From CAWACP01 sp963780655 (GTDB taxonomy: Bacteria > Acidobacteriota > Terriglobia > Bryobacterales > Bryobacteraceae), in assembly GCA_963780655.1 (NCBI GenBank), contig CAWACP010000004.1, positions 310,001-374,000 on the forward strand: a stretch of DNA of 64,000 bases. Reading direction: 5' to 3'. The notes below the pieces were generated by a model. The model worked only from the letters and a program-made list of their open reading frames with translations. It made no database searches and was not told the origin of the DNA. Of this stretch, positions 1 to 7,691 are shown piece after piece; position 1 is the stretch's first letter, and the number at the start of each line of letters is the position of its first letter. The translations under genes were made by a program, and so were the position numbers.

Positions 1-1007
1 GCGTGGAGCGCGCGCGGCTGCTCTCCGACAACATCGAGCTCGACGGTAGGTCGGCCCGTCTGGCCGAAGAAATCGGCGCGCTCGATCGGCAGGTGGAATC
101 GCTTGCCGCGGCGAGCGGCGATCTGCGCGCGAAGCTCCTCGCTGCCGACGAGGAGTTGAAGCATCTGCGCGCCGAGGTCCAGGCCCTGCACGACAAGCGG
201 TCGCAGGTGGAAGTGGATCTGGTGCGCAGGCAGGCCGAGCTGAAGTACATGGACGAGACCAGCCGCAAGGAGCTGGGCATGGCCGTGCAGGATCTGGCCG
301 CCGGCGAAGAGACGGTTCTCGAAGACGAAGCCCTGGCCGAGGCTGAGCAGAAGGCCACCGACCTCCGTGCGCGCATCGAGGCGCTGGGCCCGGTGAATCC
401 GGAGGCGCTCGAACAGTATCAGGAAGCGCAGCAACGCCACGAATTCCTGAACGTCCAGCGCCAGGATCTGCTCGATTCGATTCGCGACACCGAGAAGGCC
501 ATTCACGACATCGATCTCGAATCGCGGCGCCGTTTCCAGGAAGCGTTCGTGGCCATCAACGATCACTTCCGCGAGATGTTCACCACGCTGTTCGGCGGCG
601 GGATCGGAGAGATGCGGCTCACGGACGAAGAGAACATTGCCGAGTCGGGCATCGACATCGTGGCCTCGCCTCCGGGCAAGAAGCTGCAAAACGTGCTGCT
701 GCTGTCGGGCGGCGAGAAATCACTCACCGCGATGGCGCTGTTGATGGCCATCTTCCGCTACCAGCCCAGCCCGTTCTGCGTGCTCGATGAAGTGGACGCG
801 CCGCTGGATGAAGCGAACATCGAGCGGCTCACACGGCTGCTGAAGGAAATGTCGGAGCAGACCCAGTTCGTGGTGATCACTCACGCCAAGCGGACCATGG
901 AAGCTGCGCAGGCGCTCTACGGCGTCACCATGCAGGAGCCGGGCGTGTCCAGGCTGGTGTCGGTGAAGTTCCAGCCGGTGGTGCAGGCCGCGGCGATGCG
1001 GAACTGA
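1..1007 (+). CDS. smc: Chromosome segregation protein SMC, C-terminal part (5' end outside window)
   Basis: SMC ATPases form the condensin-like complex that compacts and segregates bacterial chromosomes. Only the last ~334 residues are present and the frame is open to the left edge. The first ~170 residues are heptad-rich coiled coil. The C-terminal ABC head follows, with the signature motif LSGGEK (near residue 238) and Walker B plus D-loop in VLDEVDAPLDEAN, then the switch histidine in VVITHAKRTM. The protein ends with the usual short tail after the head. Assignment is firm; the N-terminal head and hinge are off-window. Confidence 0.95.
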   Translation, partial: VERARLLSDNIELDGRSARLAEEIGALDRQVESLAAASGDLRAKLLAADEELKHLRAEVQALHDKRSQVEVDLVRRQAELKYMDETSRKELGMAVQDLAAGEETVLEDEALAEAEQKATDLRARIEALGPVNPEALEQYQEAQQRHEFLNVQRQDLLDSIRDTEKAIHDIDLESRRRFQEAFVAINDHFREMFTTLFGGGIGEMRLTDEENIAESGIDIVASPPGKKLQNVLLLSGGEKSLTAMALLMAIFRYQPSPFCVLDEVDAPLDEANIERLTRLLKEMSEQTQFVVITHAKRTMEAAQALYGVTMQEPGVSRLVSVKFQPVVQAAAMRN

Positions 1008-1041
1008 AGCGGGGACCAGGGTCCACTGCGCCCGTGAACCG

Positions 1042-1221
1042 CTACGGGGCTTGCGAGATGGCTTTGGCTTTCTCGGCGGTGATCAGCATCGTCAGCGGCG
1101 CGGCGTAGGCGGCGAATCGGCCCAGTTTACGAACGAGCTCGCGCCGATTGCCGAGATCGGACTTTTCGTCAGGCTGGCCGGCCGTGGAGGCAGCGCGTTC
1201 GAGATCGTCGTTATTTTCCAT
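1042..1221 (-). CDS. Small 59-residue peptide, possible RiPP precursor
   Basis: A short reading frame encodes 59 residues. The N-terminal half is charged (MENNDDLERAAS...); it is followed by RRELVRKLGRFAAYAAP, then LTMLITAEKAKAISQAP. Its ATG overlaps the last 11 bases of the upstream nucleotidyltransferase gene, so translation is probably coupled. The twin-Arg plus Ala-rich hydrophobic stretch could be a leader or a short export signal. Position after a PqqD-HPr-kinase and a nucleotidyltransferase suggests a modified-peptide precursor; this is inference, since no conserved core motif is recognised. Confidence 0.6.
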   Translation of the reverse strand: MENNDDLERAASTAGQPDEKSDLGNRRELVRKLGRFAAYAAPLTMLITAEKAKAISQAP

Positions 1222-2293
1222 GATCCGTGTAGGTCATCAGTATACGGGAATAGAATGTCCGGTCGCAAATCTTTCTGAGTAACAGCCGGCGTCCCTCGGC
1301 AGCCAGGGCCAACCGCTTACCGTTTCTAAGGTACGGCCACAGGAAAAGAGAGACGTAACCCGGATCGATTATCCGCAACGGACGCGAGGAGCACAGGCCG
1401 ATAACGCGGCGGGAGCGCAGCCGCCTGCGCAACGTCGACGGAAGTTCAAAGGGTAACTGCACGCCACAGAGCCACTCTGTTACGTCGGTCCAGGTCTCCA
1501 GCACGGATTGCATTCCGGCATCGCGGAATAGTTGCGCTATCCGCTTCCAGTCGATCTCCTCGCCGAAACGGGCGGCGATCAGCGCCATATCGCGAACGTG
1601 CCGCAATGGCGGACGCATCTGCCAGTACGGTCCGGCCTGGGCGTGCAGAATGTGATGGAGCGCGAGATGATCCGGTCCGGGCACTCGAATTGCCGCGCCC
1701 GCCAGAGTGGCCGGACGCGACCCGCGCAGGACGTCCTCGGCGCACAGTACCGCGTATTCGGACGGCACTGCACGGTGGACTTCCACGCCCACGCGGCCTT
1801 CCGGACCGCACAGGCGGGAATAGTGATAACCGTTCGTGCAATCGAGCGGCGAGGCTGTCGTCCTCACGCAACCCATTCCCGAGCGCAGCAGAATGCGAAC
1901 CGCCTCTTCGGCCTGGGCAGGCGCAAGCAGCAGATCGATGTCGCCGATATAGCGGGCGCCAGGGTGTTCGATAACCCCGGTTGCCAGATAGGCGATGCCC
2001 TTGAGAAGCACCGGCGGCTCTATACCCGCATGCGCTAACAGCGTTACTATCCTGACGGTTTCCCGAACTAACTCGCGATTCCGCTCTGCATTCGCTTCAT
2101 ATATTGACTCCAGAAAGTCAGCGAAATCGTGCGGTACGCCGCCGAGAAGCTTCTTTTCGGACAGAGCGACATAGAGAGCAGGCGCCAGCAGGCTTCGGGA
2201 TGCAAAGGCGGCGATAGCTTCCCACTTATCTGTCCGGCCGAGATCGTACCACTGCTTATCGGTTGCCGGGCCTCGACCGAGCGCGACTCTCAC
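1211..2293 (-). CDS. Nucleotidyltransferase-fold protein (NTP_transf_5 / PF14907 type)
   Basis: A 360-residue protein with the family hallmark LLKGIAYLATG followed by ARYIGDIDLLL (residues ~117-145), i.e. a Lys-Gly strand and the D-x-D nucleotidyltransferase motif. Such proteins recur beside PqqD-like and HPr-kinase-like proteins in lasso-peptide and other RiPP clusters, where their exact reaction is mostly unproven. It lies 17 bp downstream of the PqqD-HPr-kinase gene and overlaps the small peptide gene, forming one leftward operon. Substrate unknown. Confidence 0.8.
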   Translation of the reverse strand: MRVALGRGPATDKQWYDLGRTDKWEAIAAFASRSLLAPALYVALSEKKLLGGVPHDFADFLESIYEANAERNRELVRETVRIVTLLAHAGIEPPVLLKGIAYLATGVIEHPGARYIGDIDLLLAPAQAEEAVRILLRSGMGCVRTTASPLDCTNGYHYSRLCGPEGRVGVEVHRAVPSEYAVLCAEDVLRGSRPATLAGAAIRVPGPDHLALHHILHAQAGPYWQMRPPLRHVRDMALIAARFGEEIDWKRIAQLFRDAGMQSVLETWTDVTEWLCGVQLPFELPSTLRRRLRSRRVIGLCSSRPLRIIDPGYVSLFLWPYLRNGKRLALAAEGRRLLLRKICDRTFYSRILMTYTDHGK

Positions 2294-2310
2294 GAAGTGA
2301 ATGGCCGAAC

Positions 2311-3465
2311 TCAGGCTCGCACCATGCTTCCGAGGAATGTTACTGCTTCGTCAAGATTCGAGTAAGTGAGCTGAAACTTCGGTATCGCGTCGAGCCACTC
2401 GAGGAATCCGGGCGCGCTGTCGGGATGCGGCGTGATCCAAAACCCGATCTCTTCCATTCTGCGGAGCGCATCCCAGGTAGAAACGGTGCGCGATTCCGTG
2501 TTCGAAACCGTGGAAAACCGGGTGAACACCAGAGCTCTGGCGCGTATCGCCGGAGGCGGTTGCAATGTGGCGAGCGGCAGGAATCGAACCTGCCGGCCCA
2601 TTGTTTCGAACACCGGTAAGTCGTCGAGTCCCGAGAAGCGGGATCGCAGAACGGGCCAACTTCCCGCGCGGACCTGGACGGCGCAGGGCGCCGCGGCCGT
2701 GAATCCTGACGGGCCGTGCAGTGCGGCCATATCGTCAGTCAGGAGCTGGAGGCCGGCATGCGCAAGCGCGGCCGACAGCGTACTCTTGCCCGAACCCGTG
2801 GCCGCCGGAAACACTACGCACGATTCGCCCGATGCGGCCACGCCCGCATGCAGGAACGCGGACCACTCGGTTTCCGGCCAGCCGATGCGGATCATCTGCT
2901 CGAGTACGGAGAACCTGCCGGCCTCGAGAGCTTCGGCGGCGACACAGGTACGGTCACGAAAAACGAATGCCTCATTGCCGTCGGGGAAGAGATCGATAAC
3001 CGAAGCCGGCGACGGCTCCTGGTCGGCGCAACGCATAGGGTCGAGCCGTGGAGCGAAGTAGCGCGCGAGGGCGGAGTCCCGGAGCACCAGCCGCACCCTC
3101 CTGCCGTTCACCACGTAAGCGCGGGAGAAGGGCGCGTACGAGGCCCTGTCGCAAAGGGCTTCCCACGATTCGGTTCCGGTGAGGGGTGCGGCCGGAGCGG
3201 TCTCGGCCAGGATACCGCCGCGCCAGCAGGCGAGCGCCGCTCGAGTGTCCCTGGCGGCAGTCGCGGCGTCAATGCCGAATTCATCCGCCATATCGGCGGC
3301 GATCTGTTCGCTCGATTGCCCCTCGCGAAAACCTTCCCATATGTATCGCGCCGACTCGTTCAGCAGGTACAGCCGCGGGCTGCCCGGATTCGTGAGTACC
3401 AGGCGATCGCCGAGAGGGAATTCGCGTACGCGGCGGACGGCCGTTTCTTCCTGCTGGACGGTCAC
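2311..3465 (-). CDS. PqqD-like domain fused to HPr-kinase-like ATPase
   Basis: Residues ~1-90 form a PqqD-like peptide-binding domain (YLLNESARYIWEGF, then EQIAADMADEFGID). The C-terminal half resembles HPr kinase/phosphorylase with P-loop GSGKST (~224-229) and following LLTDDMAAL. PqqD domains bind RiPP leader peptides; HPr-kinase-like proteins occur in the same clusters and may phosphorylate or activate the peptide. I chose the GTG at 3465 because a longer ATG start (3579) would overlap the divergent recO gene and leave no promoter space. Operon partner of the nucleotidyltransferase and the small peptide. Confidence 0.8.
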   Translation of the reverse strand: MTVQQEETAVRRVREFPLGDRLVLTNPGSPRLYLLNESARYIWEGFREGQSSEQIAADMADEFGIDAATAARDTRAALACWRGGILAETAPAAPLTGTESWEALCDRASYAPFSRAYVVNGRRVRLVLRDSALARYFAPRLDPMRCADQEPSPASVIDLFPDGNEAFVFRDRTCVAAEALEAGRFSVLEQMIRIGWPETEWSAFLHAGVAASGESCVVFPAATGSGKSTLSAALAHAGLQLLTDDMAALHGPSGFTAAAPCAVQVRAGSWPVLRSRFSGLDDLPVFETMGRQVRFLPLATLQPPPAIRARALVFTRFSTVSNTESRTVSTWDALRRMEEIGFWITPHPDSAPGFLEWLDAIPKFQLTYSNLDEAVTFLGSMVRA

Positions 3466-3550
3466 CTTGAGATTCGGATTGCCCTGACAGATGATACCGG
3501 CCAGGCAATGTGGCGGGCAACCTGCTAACCTGAAGTTTAAGCCGTCATGA

Positions 3551-4183
3551 ATGCCCGTCAGCACCAGCGAGGCCCTCATCCTGCGGTCCTGGCCGTTTCG
3601 CGAAGCCGACCTCGTCGTCAGCTTTTTCACGCGTGACCAGGGCAAGCTGCGAGGGATCGCCCGGCGGGCGCGGCGGCCGAAGAACACGTTTGGCGCGGGT
3701 CTGGAGCGCCTCTCGCACGTTGCCGTCTCTTATTACCAGAAAGAGACGCGGGAACTGGTCAGTCTGAACTCCTGCGAACTGCTGAGTTCTCCCCTGATGG
3801 CATGCGGTTACGAAACGAGCGTCGCGCTCGATTACATGGCGGAAATTTCCGATCAAATGTTGCCTGCGGGTGAAGTGAACGAACGCCAGTTCCGGCTGGC
3901 GCTGGCCGTGATCGATTTCCTGCGCGGCGGCGGAAGCGTGTGGCAGGCGGTGAACTACTTCAGCCTGTGGATGGTGCGGCTGGCGGGCTTCCTTCCGGAG
4001 CTGCGGGCCGGCGCTGAAGCGCAGGAGATTGCGCGTGAAATGCTGGTGACGCCCATCGCACAACTGACGCCGCGCGAGTGGCGGAAAGAGACCGCGGCCG
4101 ACCTGCGCCGCCTGCTTCTTCGCGCCATGGAACAGCACGTCGAGCGGAGGTTCCTTTCCGCGCCGCTGCTGGAACAATTATGA
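3551..4183 (+). CDS. recO: DNA repair protein RecO
   Basis: RecO loads RecA on SSB-coated single-stranded DNA with RecR. The N-terminus has the typical OB-fold opening (TSEALILRSWPFREADLVVS and FTRDQGKLRGIARRARRPKN) followed by the helical domain. At 210 residues it is somewhat short for the family. The stop overlaps the glyQ start by ATGA, so recO heads a recO-glyQ-glyS-ppdK chain. Confidence 0.88.
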   Translation: MPVSTSEALILRSWPFREADLVVSFFTRDQGKLRGIARRARRPKNTFGAGLERLSHVAVSYYQKETRELVSLNSCELLSSPLMACGYETSVALDYMAEISDQMLPAGEVNERQFRLALAVIDFLRGGGSVWQAVNYFSLWMVRLAGFLPELRAGAEAQEIAREMLVTPIAQLTPREWRKETAADLRRLLLRAMEQHVERRFLSAPLLEQL

Positions 4184-5118
4184 AGCCGTACTTCCAGGAT
4201 ACAGTCGCAAAGCTGAAGAGCTACTGGGCCGAGCGCGGCTGCATCATCCAGGAGCCGTACGATCTGGAGCTGGGTGCGGGAACCATGTCGCCGGAGACGT
4301 TCCTGCGCGTACTCGGGCCGCGGCCATACCGCGTTGCCTATGTGCAGCCGAGCCGCCGTCCCGCCGACGGCCGATACGGAGAGAATCCCAACCGCCTGTA
4401 CAAGCACCAGCAACTTCAGGTGATTCTGAAGCCCTCGCCGGAAGACGTGATGGATCAGTATCTGGGCAGCCTCGAGGCGATCGGCATCGACCTGCGCAAG
4501 CACGATATCAAGTTCGAAGAGGACAACTGGGAAGCGCCGACGCTGGGCGCGTGGGGCATCGGCTGGCAGGTCATGCTGGACGGTCTGGAGATCACGCAGT
4601 TCACTTACTTCCAGCAGTGCGGCGGCATCGATCTGGACCTTGTGCCCGCGGAGCTGACCTACGGGCTGGAGCGGCTGGTAGCGTTCCTGCAGAACGTGGA
4701 CAGCCTGTACGACATCGAGTGGGCGCCGGGGTTCACGTATCGCGAGGTGCGCTTCGCGGATGAGCAGCAGTTCTCGGTTTACAACTTCGAGGTGGCGGAC
4801 GTAGCCATGCTGTGGAAGCTGTTCGAGCTTCATGAGGCGGAGGGCCATCGGCTTATCGCGGCGAAGGGTCCGCTGCTGCCGGCCTACGAGCAGGTGCTGA
4901 AGTGCTCGCATGTTTTCAATCTGCTGGATTCGCGCGGGGCCATCAGCGTGACCGAGCGGGTGGGCGTGATCGGGCGGGTGCGCCGGTTGGCGGTGGGAGT
5001 GGCCCAGCTATGGAACGAGCAATGTGGGGCAGGCGCCTCGCCTGCGGCGGCCGCCCCGGCCGCCTCTGGTTTGCCGGGCGAGGCGCCCGGCGCAGGCCGG
5101 GGGCCTGCCCCACAATGA
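4180..5118 (+). CDS. glyQ: Glycyl-tRNA synthetase alpha subunit with repeat-encoded C-terminal tail
   Basis: Catalytic alpha subunit of the alpha2-beta2 glycyl-tRNA synthetase. It opens with the family-typical YFQDTVAKLKSYWAERGCII and contains QPSRRPADGRYGENPNR and GWQVMLDGLEITQFTYFQQ. Normal homology appears to end near RRLAVGVAQLWNEQ. The remaining ~32 residues, rich in Ala, Gly and Pro, are encoded by the REP-like repeat at 5023-5114, so the native 3' end seems to have been replaced when the REP/RAYT unit inserted. Start chosen by the ATGA overlap with recO. Confidence 0.93.
   Translation: MKPYFQDTVAKLKSYWAERGCIIQEPYDLELGAGTMSPETFLRVLGPRPYRVAYVQPSRRPADGRYGENPNRLYKHQQLQVILKPSPEDVMDQYLGSLEAIGIDLRKHDIKFEEDNWEAPTLGAWGIGWQVMLDGLEITQFTYFQQCGGIDLDLVPAELTYGLERLVAFLQNVDSLYDIEWAPGFTYREVRFADEQQFSVYNFEVADVAMLWKLFELHEAEGHRLIAAKGPLLPAYEQVLKCSHVFNLLDSRGAISVTERVGVIGRVRRLAVGVAQLWNEQCGAGASPAAAAPAASGLPGEAPGAGRGPAPQ
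5023..5114. repeat. REP-like inverted repeat, left of RAYT
   Basis: A 92-bp GC-rich element bounded by TGTGGGGCAGGC and its exact complement GCCTGCCCCACA. It lies inside the end of glyQ. Its right 38 bp (5077-5114) recur with about one mismatch at 5679-5716 on the other side of the transposase gene; a longer relative is at 39894-40027. Confidence 0.85.
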
Positions 5119-5151
5119 GAGCACATGCCACACTCGCGGCACTAGTTGTGC

Positions 5152-5724
5152 ATGCGACGTCGCCGGCTTCCGCATCTGGACGCGATTGGCCGGCCCGTGT
5201 TCATCACGTTTTGCCTGTACGATGCCCTTCCGGCAAATCGGCGCTTTCCATCGTCGGATCTAACCTCGGGCGAAGCCTTCGTAGTCATGGATCGCGCCCT
5301 GGACGAGGCGCGCACAGGCAACCGGTTTCTGGCTCGTCCGGAAGTGGCTCAGCTGGTCTTCGACTCGATTCAACATGGCGCGAGGATCGGGCACTACGAC
5401 CTTCACTCCTGGGTGATCATGCCAAACCATGTACATCTGCTACTCACGCCGCTGATCAGCTCTTCGAAGCTTCTTTGCGGTCTCAAGGGTGTCACTGCGA
5501 AGCGCGCGAACGCGCTGTTTCGCAGATCCGAAAGAAGATTTTGGCAGGACGAGAGCTATGACCATGTGGTTCGGAATGAGATCGAGTTCAGGCGCATTTG
5601 GCAGTACATCGAGAATAATCCGGTTAAAGCGGGATTGTGCATCACGCCAGAGGCGTACATGTGGTCAAGTGCAGGGCGGGCGAGGCGCCCGCCGCAGGCC
5701 GGGGGCCTGCCCCACAAACCATGA
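5152..5724 (+). CDS. REP-associated tyrosine transposase (RAYT, Y1_Tnp family)
   Basis: RAYTs are single-strand DNA endonucleases related to IS200/IS605 TnpA that act on REP hairpins. This 190-residue protein has the metal-binding motif in SWVIMPNHVHLLLTP and the catalytic-tyrosine helix WQYIENNPVKAGL. It is flanked by near-identical REP halves. Its last residues (GRARRPPQAGGLPHKP) are encoded by the right REP, and its stop overlaps the glyS start by ATGA, so the insertion preserved translational coupling. The ATG at 5152 is preferred over an upstream TTG. Confidence 0.85.
   Translation: MRRRRLPHLDAIGRPVFITFCLYDALPANRRFPSSDLTSGEAFVVMDRALDEARTGNRFLARPEVAQLVFDSIQHGARIGHYDLHSWVIMPNHVHLLLTPLISSSKLLCGLKGVTAKRANALFRRSERRFWQDESYDHVVRNEIEFRRIWQYIENNPVKAGLCITPEAYMWSSAGRARRPPQAGGLPHKP
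5679..5716. repeat. REP-like half-repeat, right of RAYT
   Basis: A 38-bp direct copy (about one mismatch) of 5077-5114, ending in GCCTGCCCCACA. It encodes the C-terminus of the RAYT and stops 4 bp before the glyS ATG. Confidence 0.85.
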
Positions 5725-7691
5725 ACTTTTATCTTGAGATCGGGTCGGAAGAGATTCCGGACTGGATGATCGTGCCGGCGCTGAATCATCTTCAGGACAC
5801 GTTTCAGCGCTGGCTCGATGAGAACGAGCTGGGCGGGAGAGTGGTCGGCGTTGACGCGACGCCGCGCCGGCTGGTACTGCGGGCCGACGATTTGCGCGAG
5901 CGGCAGGCTGACTCGACTGAACTGGTGATGGGGCCACCGATCTCCGCGCCCGTGGCGGCGAAGGCGGGCTTCGCGCGGCGCGTTGGGGCCGCGCCCGACG
6001 ACCTCGCAGACGAGAATGGCCGCTGGGCGTTCAATAAGAAGCACGTCGGCCGCAAAGCCATCGACCTGCTGGCAGAAGCGCTGCCCGGCATGATCCTCGG
6101 CATTCCGTGGCCGAAGACGATGTACTGGACGGACAAGGGCGGTCCGCGCTGGATCCGGCCCATTCGCTGGCTGGTGGCGCTGCTGGGCGACGATGTTGTT
6201 CCGTTCGAGATCGCCGGCGTGCACAGCGGACGCGAAAGCCGCGGCCATCGTATCCTCGGCCCGGATTTCGTGATCGTTTCCGCCGGGAACCGCCGCGATA
6301 AGATCGAGCGCGAAATCGCCGCGTTGCTGGAAGGCAAGCCGCTACGCGTGAAGCCCGATCCCGATCTGCTGCACACGCTGGTCTACATCACCGAGTATCC
6401 GACGCCGATCCTCGGCTCCTTCGACGAAAGTTATCTGCTGCTGCCGCGCGAAGTGCTGAGCACGGTGATGCGGCATCACCAGAAATATTTCTCGGTGGAG
6501 AACGCCGAGACGGGCGAGCTGGCGCCGAACTTCATCGCGGTGATGAATACCAACGCCGACCCCGAAGGCCTGGTTCGTCAGGGCAACGAGCGCGTGCTGC
6601 GGGCGCGCTTCAACGACGCGCGATTCTTCTGGGACGTCGATCAGAAAAAGAGGCTGGTGGACCGGCTGGACGACCTGGCGCACGTGACGTTTCAGGCGAA
6701 GGTGGGCTCGTACCTGGAGAAAACCCATCGCGTTGTCGCACTGGTGAAAGAGCTTGGCGGGAACGAGCACGCGCAGCGCGCAGCCCTGTTGGCGAAGTGC
6801 GACCTGACCACTGAAATGGTGAAGGAGTTCACTGACCTGCAGGGAATCGTCGGCGGCCTCTACGCGAGAGCGCAGGGCGAGCCCGAGCCGGTGGCGCGCG
6901 CCATCTACGATCACTACAAGCCGCTGAGCATGGAGGACTCGATCCCGTCCACGCCGGAAGGACAGCTCGTGTCGCTGGCGGACAAGCTGGACACGCTGCG
7001 CTCATGCTTCGCTGTCGGCCTGATGCCGAGCGGCTCTCGCGATCCGTTCGCGTTGCGCCGCGCGGCGCAGGGCGTCGTCAGAATTCTGGCGGAAGGGAAA
7101 TTCGCGCCGGAATTCGACGAGACGGGCGAGCTGCGCGAGTTCCTGCTCGACCGTATCCGCTACTACTTCCGTGAAGTACGCGGCTTCCGCTACGACGAAG
7201 TGAACGCGGTGCTCGCATCGGGCGTCCAAGATCTGCCCGACGTGGAGGCGCGGCTCAAAGCGCTGCGCGAAGTGCGGCCCACGGAGAACTTCGAACCGCT
7301 CGCGGCCAGCTTCAAACGAATCGCGAATATCCTGCGGCAGGCGGAGTTCCACACCGCGGGCCACGTGGACGAGAGCCTTCTGGAACCGGGGCCGGAGGCC
7401 GAGCTCTTCGCCGGCTATCAGCGCGTGCGCGTGGCCGTCAAGCCCAGCTCCTTCCCGAGCTTCTTGGTGGAGGTCACCGATTACCGCCAGGCGCTGGAGG
7501 CCATCGCCACGCTGCGCCCGGCCGTGGATCTGTTCTTCGATAAAGTGCTGGTGAATGCACCGGATGAGCGCATCCGGCGCAACCGGCTAACATTGTTATA
7601 TAACCTCCTGACGGAGTTTTCGGCCATCGCCGATTTTTCGGAGATCGTTCCGACCAATACTAACCAGTCAAAACAGGGAAATTATGCCTAA
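5721..7691 (+). CDS. glyS: Glycyl-tRNA synthetase beta subunit
   Basis: A 656-residue beta subunit, slightly shorter than the usual ~690. It begins with the characteristic FYLEIGSEEIPDWMI and contains TPRRLVLR, the middle region REVLSTVMRHHQKYFSVE and NFIAVMNT, and a C-terminal tRNA-binding/anticodon-like region ending in DKVLVNAPDERIRRNRL. Start chosen at the ATGA overlap with the RAYT. The 3' end overlaps ppdK by 8 bp. Confidence 0.95.
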   Translation: MNFYLEIGSEEIPDWMIVPALNHLQDTFQRWLDENELGGRVVGVDATPRRLVLRADDLRERQADSTELVMGPPISAPVAAKAGFARRVGAAPDDLADENGRWAFNKKHVGRKAIDLLAEALPGMILGIPWPKTMYWTDKGGPRWIRPIRWLVALLGDDVVPFEIAGVHSGRESRGHRILGPDFVIVSAGNRRDKIEREIAALLEGKPLRVKPDPDLLHTLVYITEYPTPILGSFDESYLLLPREVLSTVMRHHQKYFSVENAETGELAPNFIAVMNTNADPEGLVRQGNERVLRARFNDARFFWDVDQKKRLVDRLDDLAHVTFQAKVGSYLEKTHRVVALVKELGGNEHAQRAALLAKCDLTTEMVKEFTDLQGIVGGLYARAQGEPEPVARAIYDHYKPLSMEDSIPSTPEGQLVSLADKLDTLRSCFAVGLMPSGSRDPFALRRAAQGVVRILAEGKFAPEFDETGELREFLLDRIRYYFREVRGFRYDEVNAVLASGVQDLPDVEARLKALREVRPTENFEPLAASFKRIANILRQAEFHTAGHVDESLLEPGPEAELFAGYQRVRVAVKPSSFPSFLVEVTDYRQALEAIATLRPAVDLFFDKVLVNAPDERIRRNRLTLLYNLLTEFSAIADFSEIVPTNTNQSKQGNYA

